Shown: positions 18,871-26,353 of the stretch, piece after piece
Position numbering within the stretch: position 1 is the stretch's first letter
Layout: each line of letters starts with the position of its first letter
NCBI GenBank assembly: GCA_002256115.1
Contig: NKIK01000006.1
Location: 1 to 64,000 of the forward strand
DNA: 64,000 nucleotides
Reading direction: 5' to 3'
DNA from: Burkholderiales bacterium PBB3
GTDB taxonomy: Bacteria > Pseudomonadota > Gammaproteobacteria > Burkholderiales > Burkholderiaceae_C
Notes under the pieces: generated by a model
Database searches by the model: none
Told to the model about the DNA's origin: nothing
Seen by the model: the letters and a program-made list of their open reading frames with translations, nothing else
Position numbers and translations under genes: made by a program

Positions 18871-18970
18871 CTCACCTGAAATGAAAGGCAACAGGTGAGC
18901 GTCGTTGCGAGGGTGCAAGCACCCGGTCCAAGCCTGACAAACCGCTAGGGTCTGCTGCAACGCTCCTTGG
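18871..18970 (-). promoter_or_regulatory. SAH (S-adenosylhomocysteine) riboswitch upstream of the large metH gene
   Basis: On the minus strand CCAAG (18966-18970) pairs with CTTGG (18928-18932) to make P1, and GAGCGT (18960-18965) pairs with ACGCTC (18897-18902) to make the pseudoknot. The conserved GGAGCG-TGCA and CAGGCTTGG elements of SAH riboswitches are present, with an extra hairpin GGGTGC-TT-GCACCC at 18911-18924. The 3' pseudoknot strand continues as CTCACCTG (18892-18899), exactly complementary to CAGGTGAG (18871-18878), the ribosome-binding site of metH. SAH binding would favour the pseudoknot and release the ribosome-binding site. The class assignment is from recognised consensus; the switching model is inference. 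Confidence 0.9.
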
Positions 18971-19060
18971 AAACCCGATTTTACGGGATATCCTTTTGAA
19001 AACAGCAAAGCGCAGACCAGCAGAGCTTCCTAAAATGGCAGATTAACACCGGCACACACC

Positions 19061-19630
19061 ATGAAACCCTCGCTTCCTTCGGCCGACTCTCAGGATGCTT
19101 TTGAGCGGGCGGCAGAACTCCTCACTGCGCCCAACGCCCTGGTCCGACTGGCGCTGGAGGAAGCCCGTGTGGTGGTGAGCTATATGACGCCACGCTTTAT
19201 CGCCGCAGACACCACCTTTATTCGCGAAGGCGATGCGGGCGATGATGGTTTTATGGCCCTGCTGCTGGAGGGCGAGGTGGTGGTGGAAACCATCACCGTG
19301 AGCCGCACCGAGCCGCTGACCATCAGTGTTTTAGGGCCAGGCAGTTTGTTGGGGGAGGTGGGCTTGATCGACAAGGAACCCCGCTCGGCATCCTGCACCG
19401 CCAGCACCGACGTACTTTGCGCCATTTTGACGCGCGAGGCCCTGGAGACCCTGATCCAAGAGTCCCCCTCCATCAGCGCCAAACTGCTACTGGCCATTTC
19501 GGCCAAATTAGCGGAGCGGCTGCGCGACAACGCCCGCAAGCTGCGTTTGTATGCCAAATTGGCCAAGGCCATGCACCAGGAGCTGGCGCATTACTCCCAA
19601 GAGGCGCTACGCCCCAACATCGGCCGGTAA
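19061..19630 (+). CDS. Cyclic-nucleotide-binding domain protein
   Basis: A 189-residue protein with a single Crp-like cNMP-binding fold (about 40-150: FIAADTTFIREGDAGDDGFMALLLEGEV, LGPGSLLGEVGLIDKEPRSASCTA). There is no DNA-binding HTH after it, only a helical tail, so it is not a Crp/Fnr transcription factor. The phosphate-binding cassette GEVGLIDKEPRSAS is close to the functional consensus GE-x-A/G-L...RSA, so nucleotide binding is plausible. It is transcribed against both metH genes and separates them. Role unknown; a link to methionine metabolism is not shown by the sequence. Confidence 0.85.
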   Translation: MKPSLPSADSQDAFERAAELLTAPNALVRLALEEARVVVSYMTPRFIAADTTFIREGDAGDDGFMALLLEGEVVVETITVSRTEPLTISVLGPGSLLGEVGLIDKEPRSASCTASTDVLCAILTREALETLIQESPSISAKLLLAISAKLAERLRDNARKLRLYAKLAKAMHQELAHYSQEALRPNIGR

Positions 19631-19649
19631 AAAAACGGCCTGGCGGCAA

Positions 19650-20744
19650 CTAGGCTGCTTCCGCGTTTTCCACGTCTTCCTTGTAGAAGAAATTGCGCTG
19701 CAAAGAGCGCGCCGCCATCGGATGCACCGCATCGCTGATCGCGCGAATGTGGTCCGGCGTGGTGCCGCAGCAGCCACCCACAATATTCACCAGTCCTTCA
19801 GCCGCAAACTCGCGCACCAGTCGGCTGGTCACGTCGGGCGTTTCATCAAAGCCGGTATCGCTCATGGGGTTGGGCAGGCCCGCGTTGGGGTAGCAGCTGA
19901 TGTAAGTGTCCGTAGCCACCTTGTTCAGCTCCTGGATATAGGGGCGCATCAGCGTGGCACCCAGCGCGCAGTTCAGGCCAATGGCCAGCGGGCGCGAATG
20001 GCGCACGCTGTGCCAGAAGGCCGTGACGGTCTGACCGCTCAGGATGCGACCGGAGGCATCGGTCACCGTGCCGCTGATGATCAATGGCAGGCGCTCGCCG
20101 CTGGCTTCAAAGTATTCGTCAATCGCAAACAGCGCCGCTTTGGCGTTCAGGGTGTCAAAGATGGTTTCCACCAGCAGCACATCGCTGCCGCCTTCCACTA
20201 GCGCCTTAGTCTGGTCGTAATAGGCAGCACGCAGCTCTTCAAAAGTGACATTGCGCGCGCCGGGGTCGTTCACATCAGGACTGATGCTGGCCGTCTTGGG
20301 CGTGGGGCCCAGCGCACCCGCCACCAAGCGGGGTTTGTCGGGCGTGCTGAATTTATCGCAAGCCGCGCGCGCCAACTGTGCGGAAACCAGATTCATCTCA
20401 ATCGCCAAGTCAGCCATGTCGTAGTCGGCCTGGGCCACCGTGGTGGCACCAAAGGTGTTGGTCTCGATCAGGTCCGCACCGGCAGCCAGGTAGCGCTCAT
20501 GGATGTCGCTGATGACATCCGGGCGGGTCAGGCTCAGCAGTTCGTTGTTGCCTTTGACGTCGCGGTGAAAGTGCGTGAAACGCTCGCCCTGCGCGCCCGG
20601 GCCGGTGTAGCCCGCGCCGCGGTACTGGGCCTCGCCCAGCTTGAAGCGCTGGATCATGGTGCCCATAGCGCCATCCAAGATGGCAATGCGATTGGCCAAA
20701 ATGCCGGGAAGGGCTTGTCCGCGGGTGTATTTCAGGGGTGTCAT
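19650..20744 (-). CDS. metH: Methionine synthase, homocysteine-binding module
   Basis: A 364-residue protein equivalent to the N-terminal module of MetH (homocysteine S-methyltransferase barrel). It shows [31 protein letters not shown], the first zinc Cys in GLNCALGA and the pair [10 protein letters not shown] that completes the zinc site. Split MetH with this module as a separate polypeptide is familiar in betaproteobacteria. The start at 20744 is chosen because upstream codons lie inside a riboswitch. It would act with the 959-residue protein encoded at 15988-18867. It converges with the cNMP-binding gene, with 19 bp between the two stops. Confidence 0.94.
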   Translation of the reverse strand: MTPLKYTRGQALPGILANRIAILDGAMGTMIQRFKLGEAQYRGAGYTGPGAQGERFTHFHRDVKGNNELLSLTRPDVISDIHERYLAAGADLIETNTFGATTVAQADYDMADLAIEMNLVSAQLARAACDKFSTPDKPRLVAGALGPTPKTASISPDVNDPGARNVTFEELRAAYYDQTKALVEGGSDVLLVETIFDTLNAKAALFAIDEYFEASGERLPLIISGTVTDASGRILSGQTVTAFWHSVRHSRPLAIGLNCALGATLMRPYIQELNKVATDTYISCYPNAGLPNPMSDTGFDETPDVTSRLVREFAAEGLVNIVGGCCGTTPDHIRAISDAVHPMAARSLQRNFFYKEDVENAEAA

Positions 20745-20750
20745 AGGCAG

Positions 20751-20847
20751 GCTCAGCTTGTAGTGATTCACAAGTGAGCGCGGTTGAATTCCCCAAGCCT
20801 GACTAAACCAGCGATTCATCGCCGGAGCAGCTGCAGCGCTCCTTGGG
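20751..20847 (-). promoter_or_regulatory. SAH riboswitch upstream of the homocysteine-module metH gene
   Basis: On the minus strand CCCAAG (20842-20847) pairs with CTTGGG (20792-20797) for P1, and GAGCGC (20836-20841) pairs with GCGCTC (20776-20781) for the pseudoknot. These pairs differ from the other copy by compensating changes. The conserved GGAGCGCTGCAGC and GTCAGGCTTGG elements are intact. After the pseudoknot, GCTCA-CTTGT (20770-20779) can instead pair with ACAAG-c-TGAGC (20751-20761), which lies directly before the start codon and includes the only ribosome-binding-like GAG. The same on-switch logic as the other copy is inferred. Confidence 0.9.
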
Positions 20848-20910
20848 AAGCCACTATTTTAATTCACAAACTGCAAAACTGCCGCGCGATCTCGGTCAGC
20901 ACCCACTGCG

Positions 20911-21696
20911 CTAATGCAAGTACTGTTCGCGAATGCGCTGTTCGGTGCGGCTGCCGCGCACGGCCTGCATGCCTTTGTCGACCGCGTTGCGCCAGGCCAC
21001 GGCATGTTCCAGGCCTTTGTTAAACACCACAAAGGTCGGGAACTCCTCCACCGCCGGACGCAGCGCTTTCACGTCCACCAGTTGCAAGCGCCGCACCATG
21101 GTCTCGCCCACGTCCTGGTTAGTCAGCACATAGTCCACGCGACCCAGGCTGAGTTTTTTGAAGTTAAGTTCGTCGTCGTTGACGGTTTCCAGCGTGATGT
21201 CGCCCCGCTCTGCGGCGTGCTTGATGGCTTCTGGCACCCGAAAGGCCAGCCGCACGCCAATACGGGCACCCTGCAAGGCGTCCACCCCGGTGTAGGCCAC
21301 ATGGCTCTTGCCCGCCTTGGCATACAACACATAGCTGGTCACCGACACCGGCACGCTGCCAAACAGCATATAGGCCTCGCGCTCCGGCGTGCGGCTGAAG
21401 GCATACGCACAGGCCACGCTGGATGCCGTCCCACGCTTGAGTTCATTGTCGATACGGGCAAAGGGCAATACTTTGACCGTGATGTCCAGCCCCGCACGCC
21501 TGCCGGCGGCTACCAACAAGTCAGCCGCCATGCCCGAGACCACGCCATTGTTGTGCAGTGTGAATGGCGGGTACACGTCTGCCACACACTCCAGCGCTGT
21601 GGTGCTGGGCAATTTGCTCTCGCCCTGCGCGTGGCCTGCAGATACCAGCCCGACCCACAGCAGGGTGCCAACAACCACCGCAGTAAAGCGTTGCAC
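20911..21696 (-). CDS. Periplasmic solute-binding protein (family 3 type)
   Basis: A 261-residue protein with a signal peptide (MQRFTAVVVGTLLWVGLVSAGHA, cleavage after AHA/GHA near 23) and a SBP_bac_3-like body (ADVYPPFTLHNNGVVSGMAADLLVAAGRRAG, LGRVDYVLTNQDVGETMVRRL). There is no transporter gene nearby. It lies 12 bp behind a membrane histidine kinase in the same operon, so it more likely serves as a signal-binding partner of that kinase than in uptake. Ligand unknown; the PPFT and NELKRGTA segments resemble amino-acid binders, but this is weak evidence. Confidence 0.85.
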   Translation of the reverse strand: MQRFTAVVVGTLLWVGLVSAGHAQGESKLPSTTALECVADVYPPFTLHNNGVVSGMAADLLVAAGRRAGLDITVKVLPFARIDNELKRGTASSVACAYAFSRTPEREAYMLFGSVPVSVTSYVLYAKAGKSHVAYTGVDALQGARIGVRLAFRVPEAIKHAAERGDITLETVNDDELNFKKLSLGRVDYVLTNQDVGETMVRRLQLVDVKALRPAVEEFPTFVVFNKGLEHAVAWRNAVDKGMQAVRGSRTEQRIREQYLH

Positions 21697-21708
21697 AACG
21701 ACCGCCGC

Positions 21709-23688
21709 TTACGCCACCCGAAGCGGCAGTGCCAGGGTAAACCGCGCGCCCATGCCGGGCTCGCTAGACACCTGAATACGCCCACCCAAGCTGGTATTCG
21801 CCAGGTTGTAAACAATATTAAGGCCCAAGCCGCTGCCGCCTTTGCCCAGTTTGGTGGTGAAAAACGGGTCAAACACTTTGTCCAAATGGGCGGCGGGGAT
21901 GCCGATACCGTTGTCCGCCACGGTGATCTCCACCCAGCCCGGTTGGGTAAGCTGGGCAGCGATAGAAATAACGCCGTGCTGGCGACCTTCAAACGCATGC
22001 AACAACGCGTTGTTAATCAAGTTGGTAACGATTTGCCCCAAGGGGCCGGGGTAGCTGTCCAGGGAAATGTCCTCATGCACCACGCACTCCACCGAGTGGC
22101 TGGTCTTGCGCAGTGTGGGGCCTAGAGTGAGCAAGATTTCGTTCAGCGTTTCTTTGAGCCGGAACACGCGCCGGTTCACACTGGTCTGGTCTACCGCTAC
22201 CTGCTTAAAGCTCGACACCAGCTCGGCGGCATGGTGCAGGGAGCGCATCAAAATATTAGTCCCCTGCTGGCTGCTCTGCACAAACTCGTCCAGCTTGCTG
22301 CGGGTCAGGCCCTTGGACATTTCCGCCGCAAACGCAATGCCGTGGTCTTGCAAGGTGCTGGCCACGGTCAAACTATTGCCGATGGGCGTGTTCAGCTCAT
22401 GGGCGATGCCAGCCACCAAGGCACCCAAGGCCGACATTTTTTCAGAACGCACCAATTCCGCCTGGGCCGCAGTCAGTTGGTTCAGCGTGTTAGTTAGCTC
22501 CTGGGTGCGCTCTTCCACGCGTTGCTCCAGCGTCGCATTGAGCTGCAGGATTTCTTGCTCGGATTGGTATTGCGCGGTGATGTCGTCGTAGGCCAAGATC
22601 AGCAAGGATTCGTTGCCCGTAGACACTTTGCTGCCCGAGACCTCGCACAACATCGGCACCGCTTCGCGCCCCCGCAGCATGGGTATTTTCAGCCGGTTGA
22701 CCGAGCCGCTTTTCCGTATGGCCGCACTCACGGCGAAGCGATCTTCCACATTTTTCCAATACGCTTTGGTGCTGTTGACCGTACCCAAAACGTCATCGCG
22801 CTCGCAGCCAAACAAATTCGTCCAGGCGGCGTTCACGTCCACCAACACCACCTGCTCCGCCATGAGGGATACCGTCATGGCCACCGGGGAGGCATTAAAA
22901 ATAGCCTCAAACTTGGCCTGGCTGATGCCCAAAGCGCTTTCCATACGCTTGCGCTCGGCCAACTCCTCTTGCAGGGCCAGATTCTTCTGCTCTCGCTCCT
23001 TGATCAGCACCAGCAGGTCGCCGCGCATGGCCTCCAGCCCCTGCGCCAGACTGCCCATTTCGTCTTGCCGTGTCCAGCGCAAGGGCTCATCCAACTCACC
23101 GCGCGCCAGCCGCTGCGCAGCCGCTTGCAGTTTTTTGAGTGGGCGCACCATGCGCCGGTCAAACAGCAGCCAGATGATGCCGATGGAAATACCCACCTGG
23201 GCCACCAAAGCCACGGCCATTTTGACCAGGTCGGCCCACAGCTCGCGTTGAATCCGCGCAGTAGTCAGCACCACTTCCAGATGCCCCACATGGGCTCCGT
23301 CATGCACCACTTCGCGACTTTCCGTGAGCAGTTCACCGGTGCTGGGCACTGGCTTTTCCTGCACGGCAAAGGTCTGTTTGAACTCATCAGTCACCTCAAC
23401 CCGCACCACATCGGGGTTGTGCATCACCGAGTCCACCAGTTCGGCCGCAGCCCGCTGGTCCACATTCCAAATCGCCATACCCAGGCTGCGCGACAAGACA
23501 CCGGCCTGCTGCTGCATGGGCGCACGCACGCGTATCTCCACCTCGGATTCCAGCTTGCTATTGACCTGAAAGAAAGCCAACACCAGCGCCGGAATGAATA
23601 TGCCCAGCGCAGCGCCCAAGAACAAGGTCTCGCGCAACGACAACGCAAAGAAGCTGCGCTTTGCCAGGGGTTCAGTGGGATCCGTCAT
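21709..23688 (-). CDS. Membrane sensor histidine kinase (HAMP-PAS-HisKA-HATPase)
   Basis: A 659-residue kinase with two membrane helices (about 18-38 and 158-180) flanking a periplasmic sensor region, then a HAMP domain (about 180-235: VRPLKKLQAAAQRLARGELD) and a coiled-coil. A PAS domain follows (about 250-370: SQAKFEAIFNASPVAMTV), then a second coiled-coil, a HisKA domain with VAGIAHELNTPIGN, and a HATPase domain (LINNALLHAF, VADNGIGIP, GKGGSGLGLNIV). No response regulator is adjacent, so its partner is encoded elsewhere. The following gene encodes a periplasmic binding protein, consistent with ligand sensing. It is divergent from recQ with a 181-bp gap. Confidence 0.92.
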   Translation of the reverse strand: MTDPTEPLAKRSFFALSLRETLFLGAALGIFIPALVLAFFQVNSKLESEVEIRVRAPMQQQAGVLSRSLGMAIWNVDQRAAAELVDSVMHNPDVVRVEVTDEFKQTFAVQEKPVPSTGELLTESREVVHDGAHVGHLEVVLTTARIQRELWADLVKMAVALVAQVGISIGIIWLLFDRRMVRPLKKLQAAAQRLARGELDEPLRWTRQDEMGSLAQGLEAMRGDLLVLIKEREQKNLALQEELAERKRMESALGISQAKFEAIFNASPVAMTVSLMAEQVVLVDVNAAWTNLFGCERDDVLGTVNSTKAYWKNVEDRFAVSAAIRKSGSVNRLKIPMLRGREAVPMLCEVSGSKVSTGNESLLILAYDDITAQYQSEQEILQLNATLEQRVEERTQELTNTLNQLTAAQAELVRSEKMSALGALVAGIAHELNTPIGNSLTVASTLQDHGIAFAAEMSKGLTRSKLDEFVQSSQQGTNILMRSLHHAAELVSSFKQVAVDQTSVNRRVFRLKETLNEILLTLGPTLRKTSHSVECVVHEDISLDSYPGPLGQIVTNLINNALLHAFEGRQHGVISIAAQLTQPGWVEITVADNGIGIPAAHLDKVFDPFFTTKLGKGGSGLGLNIVYNLANTSLGGRIQVSSEPGMGARFTLALPLRVA

Positions 23689-23863
23689 CGGGCAGTGGGT
23701 CCGTTCAACAAGTCACAAGTTGGGGGAGTCGCAAACTGCAGCATACGGGAAAATTCGGCTCCAGCGGCGCAGTGTCAGCATCCGGACAGCGACAATAGAT
23801 CGCCCGACACCCGAGACCCAGGCCTTTGCGCAACGGCCCATTTAAGTATCTTTTAGACCCCTA

Positions 23864-23904
23864 GGCCGCATGGAATTTGCGGGAGCAGCTCATATTTTGA
23901 TAGC
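23864..23904 (+). repeat. Dispersed repeat family A, copy 3 (supplies the recQ start)
   Basis: The sequence gccgcatggaatttgcggga followed by gcagctcatattttgatagc is a diverged family A copy (gaattt in place of the usual gatagt). Its atg is the annotated recQ start codon, so the first 12 or so residues of RecQ ([12 protein letters not shown]) derive from the repeat. Confidence 0.82.
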
Positions 23905-25804
23905 AGAAACCAATCCTTCGCAGACCACCGGCGATTCCCCTCTGGAAATTTTGCACGACGTGTTCGGGTATCCGGCGTTTCGCGGGCCACAGCAGGCCAT
24001 CGTCGAACACGTGACCGGTGGCGGCGACGCGCTGGTGCTGATGCCCACGGGCGGTGGCAAATCCCTGTGCTACCAGATCCCTGCCATTGCGCGCCAGCGC
24101 GCAGGCTACGGCTTTACGCTGGTGATTTCGCCTCTGATCGCCCTGATGCACGACCAGGTGGGTGCCTTGCACGAGGCTGGGGTGAGCGCGGCGTTTTTGA
24201 ATTCGACCCTGACCAGCGAGGAAGCCTCGGACGTGGAGCGCCGCCTGATGCGCGGCGAGATCACCCTGCTGTACGCCGCGCCCGAGCGGGTCACTTCATT
24301 GCGGTTTTTGGCACTGCTGGATTCCATCCACGAGCGCGGCCAGCTCAGCCTATTTGCGATTGACGAAGCCCATTGCGTGAGCCAGTGGGGCCATGATTTC
24401 CGGCCCGAGTACCGCGGCCTGACCGTGCTGCACGAGCGCTTTGCCAGCGTGCCACGCATTGCACTCACGGCCACGGCAGACGATTTGACGCGGGCGGACA
24501 TTCTGGAACGCCTGCAGTTGCAGGAAGCCCAGGCCTTTGTCAGCAGTTTTGACCGGCCCAACATCCGCTACACGATTGTGGAAAAGCGCGAGAGCACCCA
24601 ACAGTTGCTCCGCTTCATTCAGCGCGAACATGCGGGCGACGCGGGCATCGTCTACTGCCAATCGCGCCGCAAGGTGGAGGATATTGCCCAGACCCTGGTG
24701 GAGGCCGGCATAGACGCCCTGCCCTACCACGCCGGGCTGGATAGCAAACTGCGTCAGCGCCACCAGGACCGCTTTTTGCGCGAAGAAGGCGTGGTGATGG
24801 TGGCCACGATTGCCTTTGGCATGGGTATCGACAAGCCCGATGTGCGCTTTGTGGCCCACCTGGATATGCCCAAAAACATTGAAGGCTACTACCAAGAGAC
24901 CGGCCGCGCCGGGCGCGACGGCCTGCCCGCCTACGCCTGGATGGGCTATGGCTTGCAAGACGTAGTGAACCAGCGCCGCATGATTGACGAGAGCCCGGCG
25001 GCCGAAGAATTCAAGCAAGGCCTACGCGGCAAGCTCGACGCCCTGCTGGGCTTGGCCGAAGCCACCGACTGCCGGCGTGTGCGGCTGCTGGCGTATTTTG
25101 GGGAGCAGTTGGGAGATGGCCAGCCCAAATACAGTTGTAAGAACTGCGACAACTGCCTGAACCCGCCGGACATTTGGGATGGCACCGACGCGGCCCGCAA
25201 GCTGCTCAGCACGATTTATAGAGTGCAACAAACCAGTGGCATGCACTTTGGGGCCGGACACTTGATGGACATCGTGCGCGGCAAAGTGACGGAGAAGGTC
25301 ACCCAATACGACCACACCTCACTCAGCACCTTTGGCATTGGGGCCGATTTTTCAGAAATTCAGTTGCGCGGTGTGTTGCGCCAGCTGATTGCGCTGGGTG
25401 CGGTGGCGGTAGACGCTCAGGCCTTCAATACCCTGCATTTGACGGACAAGAGCCGAGCGGTATTGCGCGGCGAGGTGGCGGTGCAGTTGCGGGAATCGGT
25501 ATCCACCCCTGCAGAGCGCAAATCCCGCAGCAAGTCTGGTGCCGGGCCTGGGGCTATAAAAGCGCCGATTGCTTTGGACGGCGCAGCGCTCGAACGTTAT
25601 GCGGCCCTGAAGGCCTGGCGCGCCGAGGTGGCGCGCGAACACAATTTACCGGCCTATGTGATTTTTCATGATGCCACGCTGGCAGCGATTGCCAAGCGCG
25701 CCCCGCAAAGTCTGGAAGACTTGCAAGGCATCAGCGGTATGGGCACCAAGAAACTGGAAGCCTACGCTGATGCGGTGTTGAAAGTGATGATGCAGGGGGA
25801 GTGA
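23870..25804 (+). CDS. recQ: ATP-dependent DNA helicase RecQ
   Basis: A 644-residue 3'-5' DNA helicase with all RecQ landmarks. Walker [16 protein letters not shown] is near 57-71 and motif II is [19 protein letters not shown]. Helicase C has [16 protein letters not shown]-like [21 protein letters not shown] and [10 protein letters not shown]. The zinc cysteines are CKNCDNC (with an upstream Cys in ATDCRR), followed by an RQC winged-helix and a C-terminal HRDC domain (about 565-640: [26 protein letters not shown]). The first ATG lies in a family A repeat; the conserved part begins at about residue 25 ([18 protein letters not shown]). No alternative ATG exists before Walker A, so the repeat appears to have replaced the original start. 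Confidence 0.95.
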   Translation: MEFAGAAHILIAETNPSQTTGDSPLEILHDVFGYPAFRGPQQAIVEHVTGGGDALVLMPTGGGKSLCYQIPAIARQRAGYGFTLVISPLIALMHDQVGALHEAGVSAAFLNSTLTSEEASDVERRLMRGEITLLYAAPERVTSLRFLALLDSIHERGQLSLFAIDEAHCVSQWGHDFRPEYRGLTVLHERFASVPRIALTATADDLTRADILERLQLQEAQAFVSSFDRPNIRYTIVEKRESTQQLLRFIQREHAGDAGIVYCQSRRKVEDIAQTLVEAGIDALPYHAGLDSKLRQRHQDRFLREEGVVMVATIAFGMGIDKPDVRFVAHLDMPKNIEGYYQETGRAGRDGLPAYAWMGYGLQDVVNQRRMIDESPAAEEFKQGLRGKLDALLGLAEATDCRRVRLLAYFGEQLGDGQPKYSCKNCDNCLNPPDIWDGTDAARKLLSTIYRVQQTSGMHFGAGHLMDIVRGKVTEKVTQYDHTSLSTFGIGADFSEIQLRGVLRQLIALGAVAVDAQAFNTLHLTDKSRAVLRGEVAVQLRESVSTPAERKSRSKSGAGPGAIKAPIALDGAALERYAALKAWRAEVAREHNLPAYVIFHDATLAAIAKRAPQSLEDLQGISGMGTKKLEAYADAVLKVMMQGE

Positions 25805-25933
25805 GAGGATTGCGACCCACGCTGCGGTGCAGCTTGGGGGCAACATGGAAAGTCGGCGCCGGGCCGCCCCAAGCCGACTTAGCCCCCTCGGGGGGCAGCG
25901 ACCCGCGCAGCGGCGGAGCGTGGGGGCCACATC
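25805..25933. repeat. GC-rich intergenic block with inverted repeats between convergent genes
   Basis: The 129 bp between recQ and the next minus-strand gene hold cccacgctgcggtgcagctt at the left and gcggcggagcgtgggggcc at the right, an imperfect inverted repeat, with gccccctcggggggc near 25881 forming a compact GC hairpin. The region is unlike coding sequence and looks like a degenerate dispersed repeat of the kind seen between genes in Comamonadaceae. It may end transcription from both sides. Only one copy is present in this window. Confidence 0.6.
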
Positions 25934-26227
25934 TCAATGACGACGGAAGCAGCTTTCGTACGACATGGCCGCACCGGTCATGGTGTTTTGCAGGCGGGCG
26001 ATGGCGCGGCTGTGGCGGTCACCACCGGATTTATCGGCCAAGTGCTGGCTGTGGTGCTGAATCAGGGTGTGCAGTTTGCTGCGGCAAGCGTCCAAAACAC
26101 CGGCAAAGTTCAGCGCGATATACGCTGAGTGGTCGGCATTGGTTTCGCGAAACTCGTCGGACCAGTACGCAAACAACTGGGATTGGTAGGTACCTTGGTC
26201 CGGAACTTTGATGGTTTCAGTGCGCAT
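25934..26227 (-). CDS. Hypothetical protein, 97 residues
   Basis: A soluble, His-rich protein (MRTETIKVPDQGTYQSQLFAYWSDEFRETN...) with no signal peptide, membrane segment or family I recognise. Aromatic residues near the N-terminus and the helical middle (LNFAGVLDACRSKLHTLIQHHSQHLADK) look like a genuine compact fold rather than a shadow frame. It lies 126 bp downstream of the AAA ATPase gene on the same strand, and could be co-transcribed with it. Confidence 0.6.
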   Translation of the reverse strand: MRTETIKVPDQGTYQSQLFAYWSDEFRETNADHSAYIALNFAGVLDACRSKLHTLIQHHSQHLADKSGGDRHSRAIARLQNTMTGAAMSYESCFRRH

Positions 26228-26353
26228 AGCGTGATGTCAGAGGTCAAAGGAATGGTGACTTGATCGAATGTCATGTCACCGCCTGTACCTATGACGCACG
26301 AGCTTCACAATCGGTTGACAGACGGTTTCAAGCTTCTGCTGCCAAGACGTGAA

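Noticed and set aside
20821-20850. ggagcagctgcagcgctcc looked like another family A copy
   Set aside because: It is the conserved 5' part of the SAH riboswitch on the minus strand; the family A core GGATAGTGCGGG is missing.
22522-23856. Plus-strand open frame of 444 codons opposite the sensor kinase
   Set aside because: Antisense shadow of a kinase with clear domains; composition rich in His, Gln and Arg, as expected from reversed codons.
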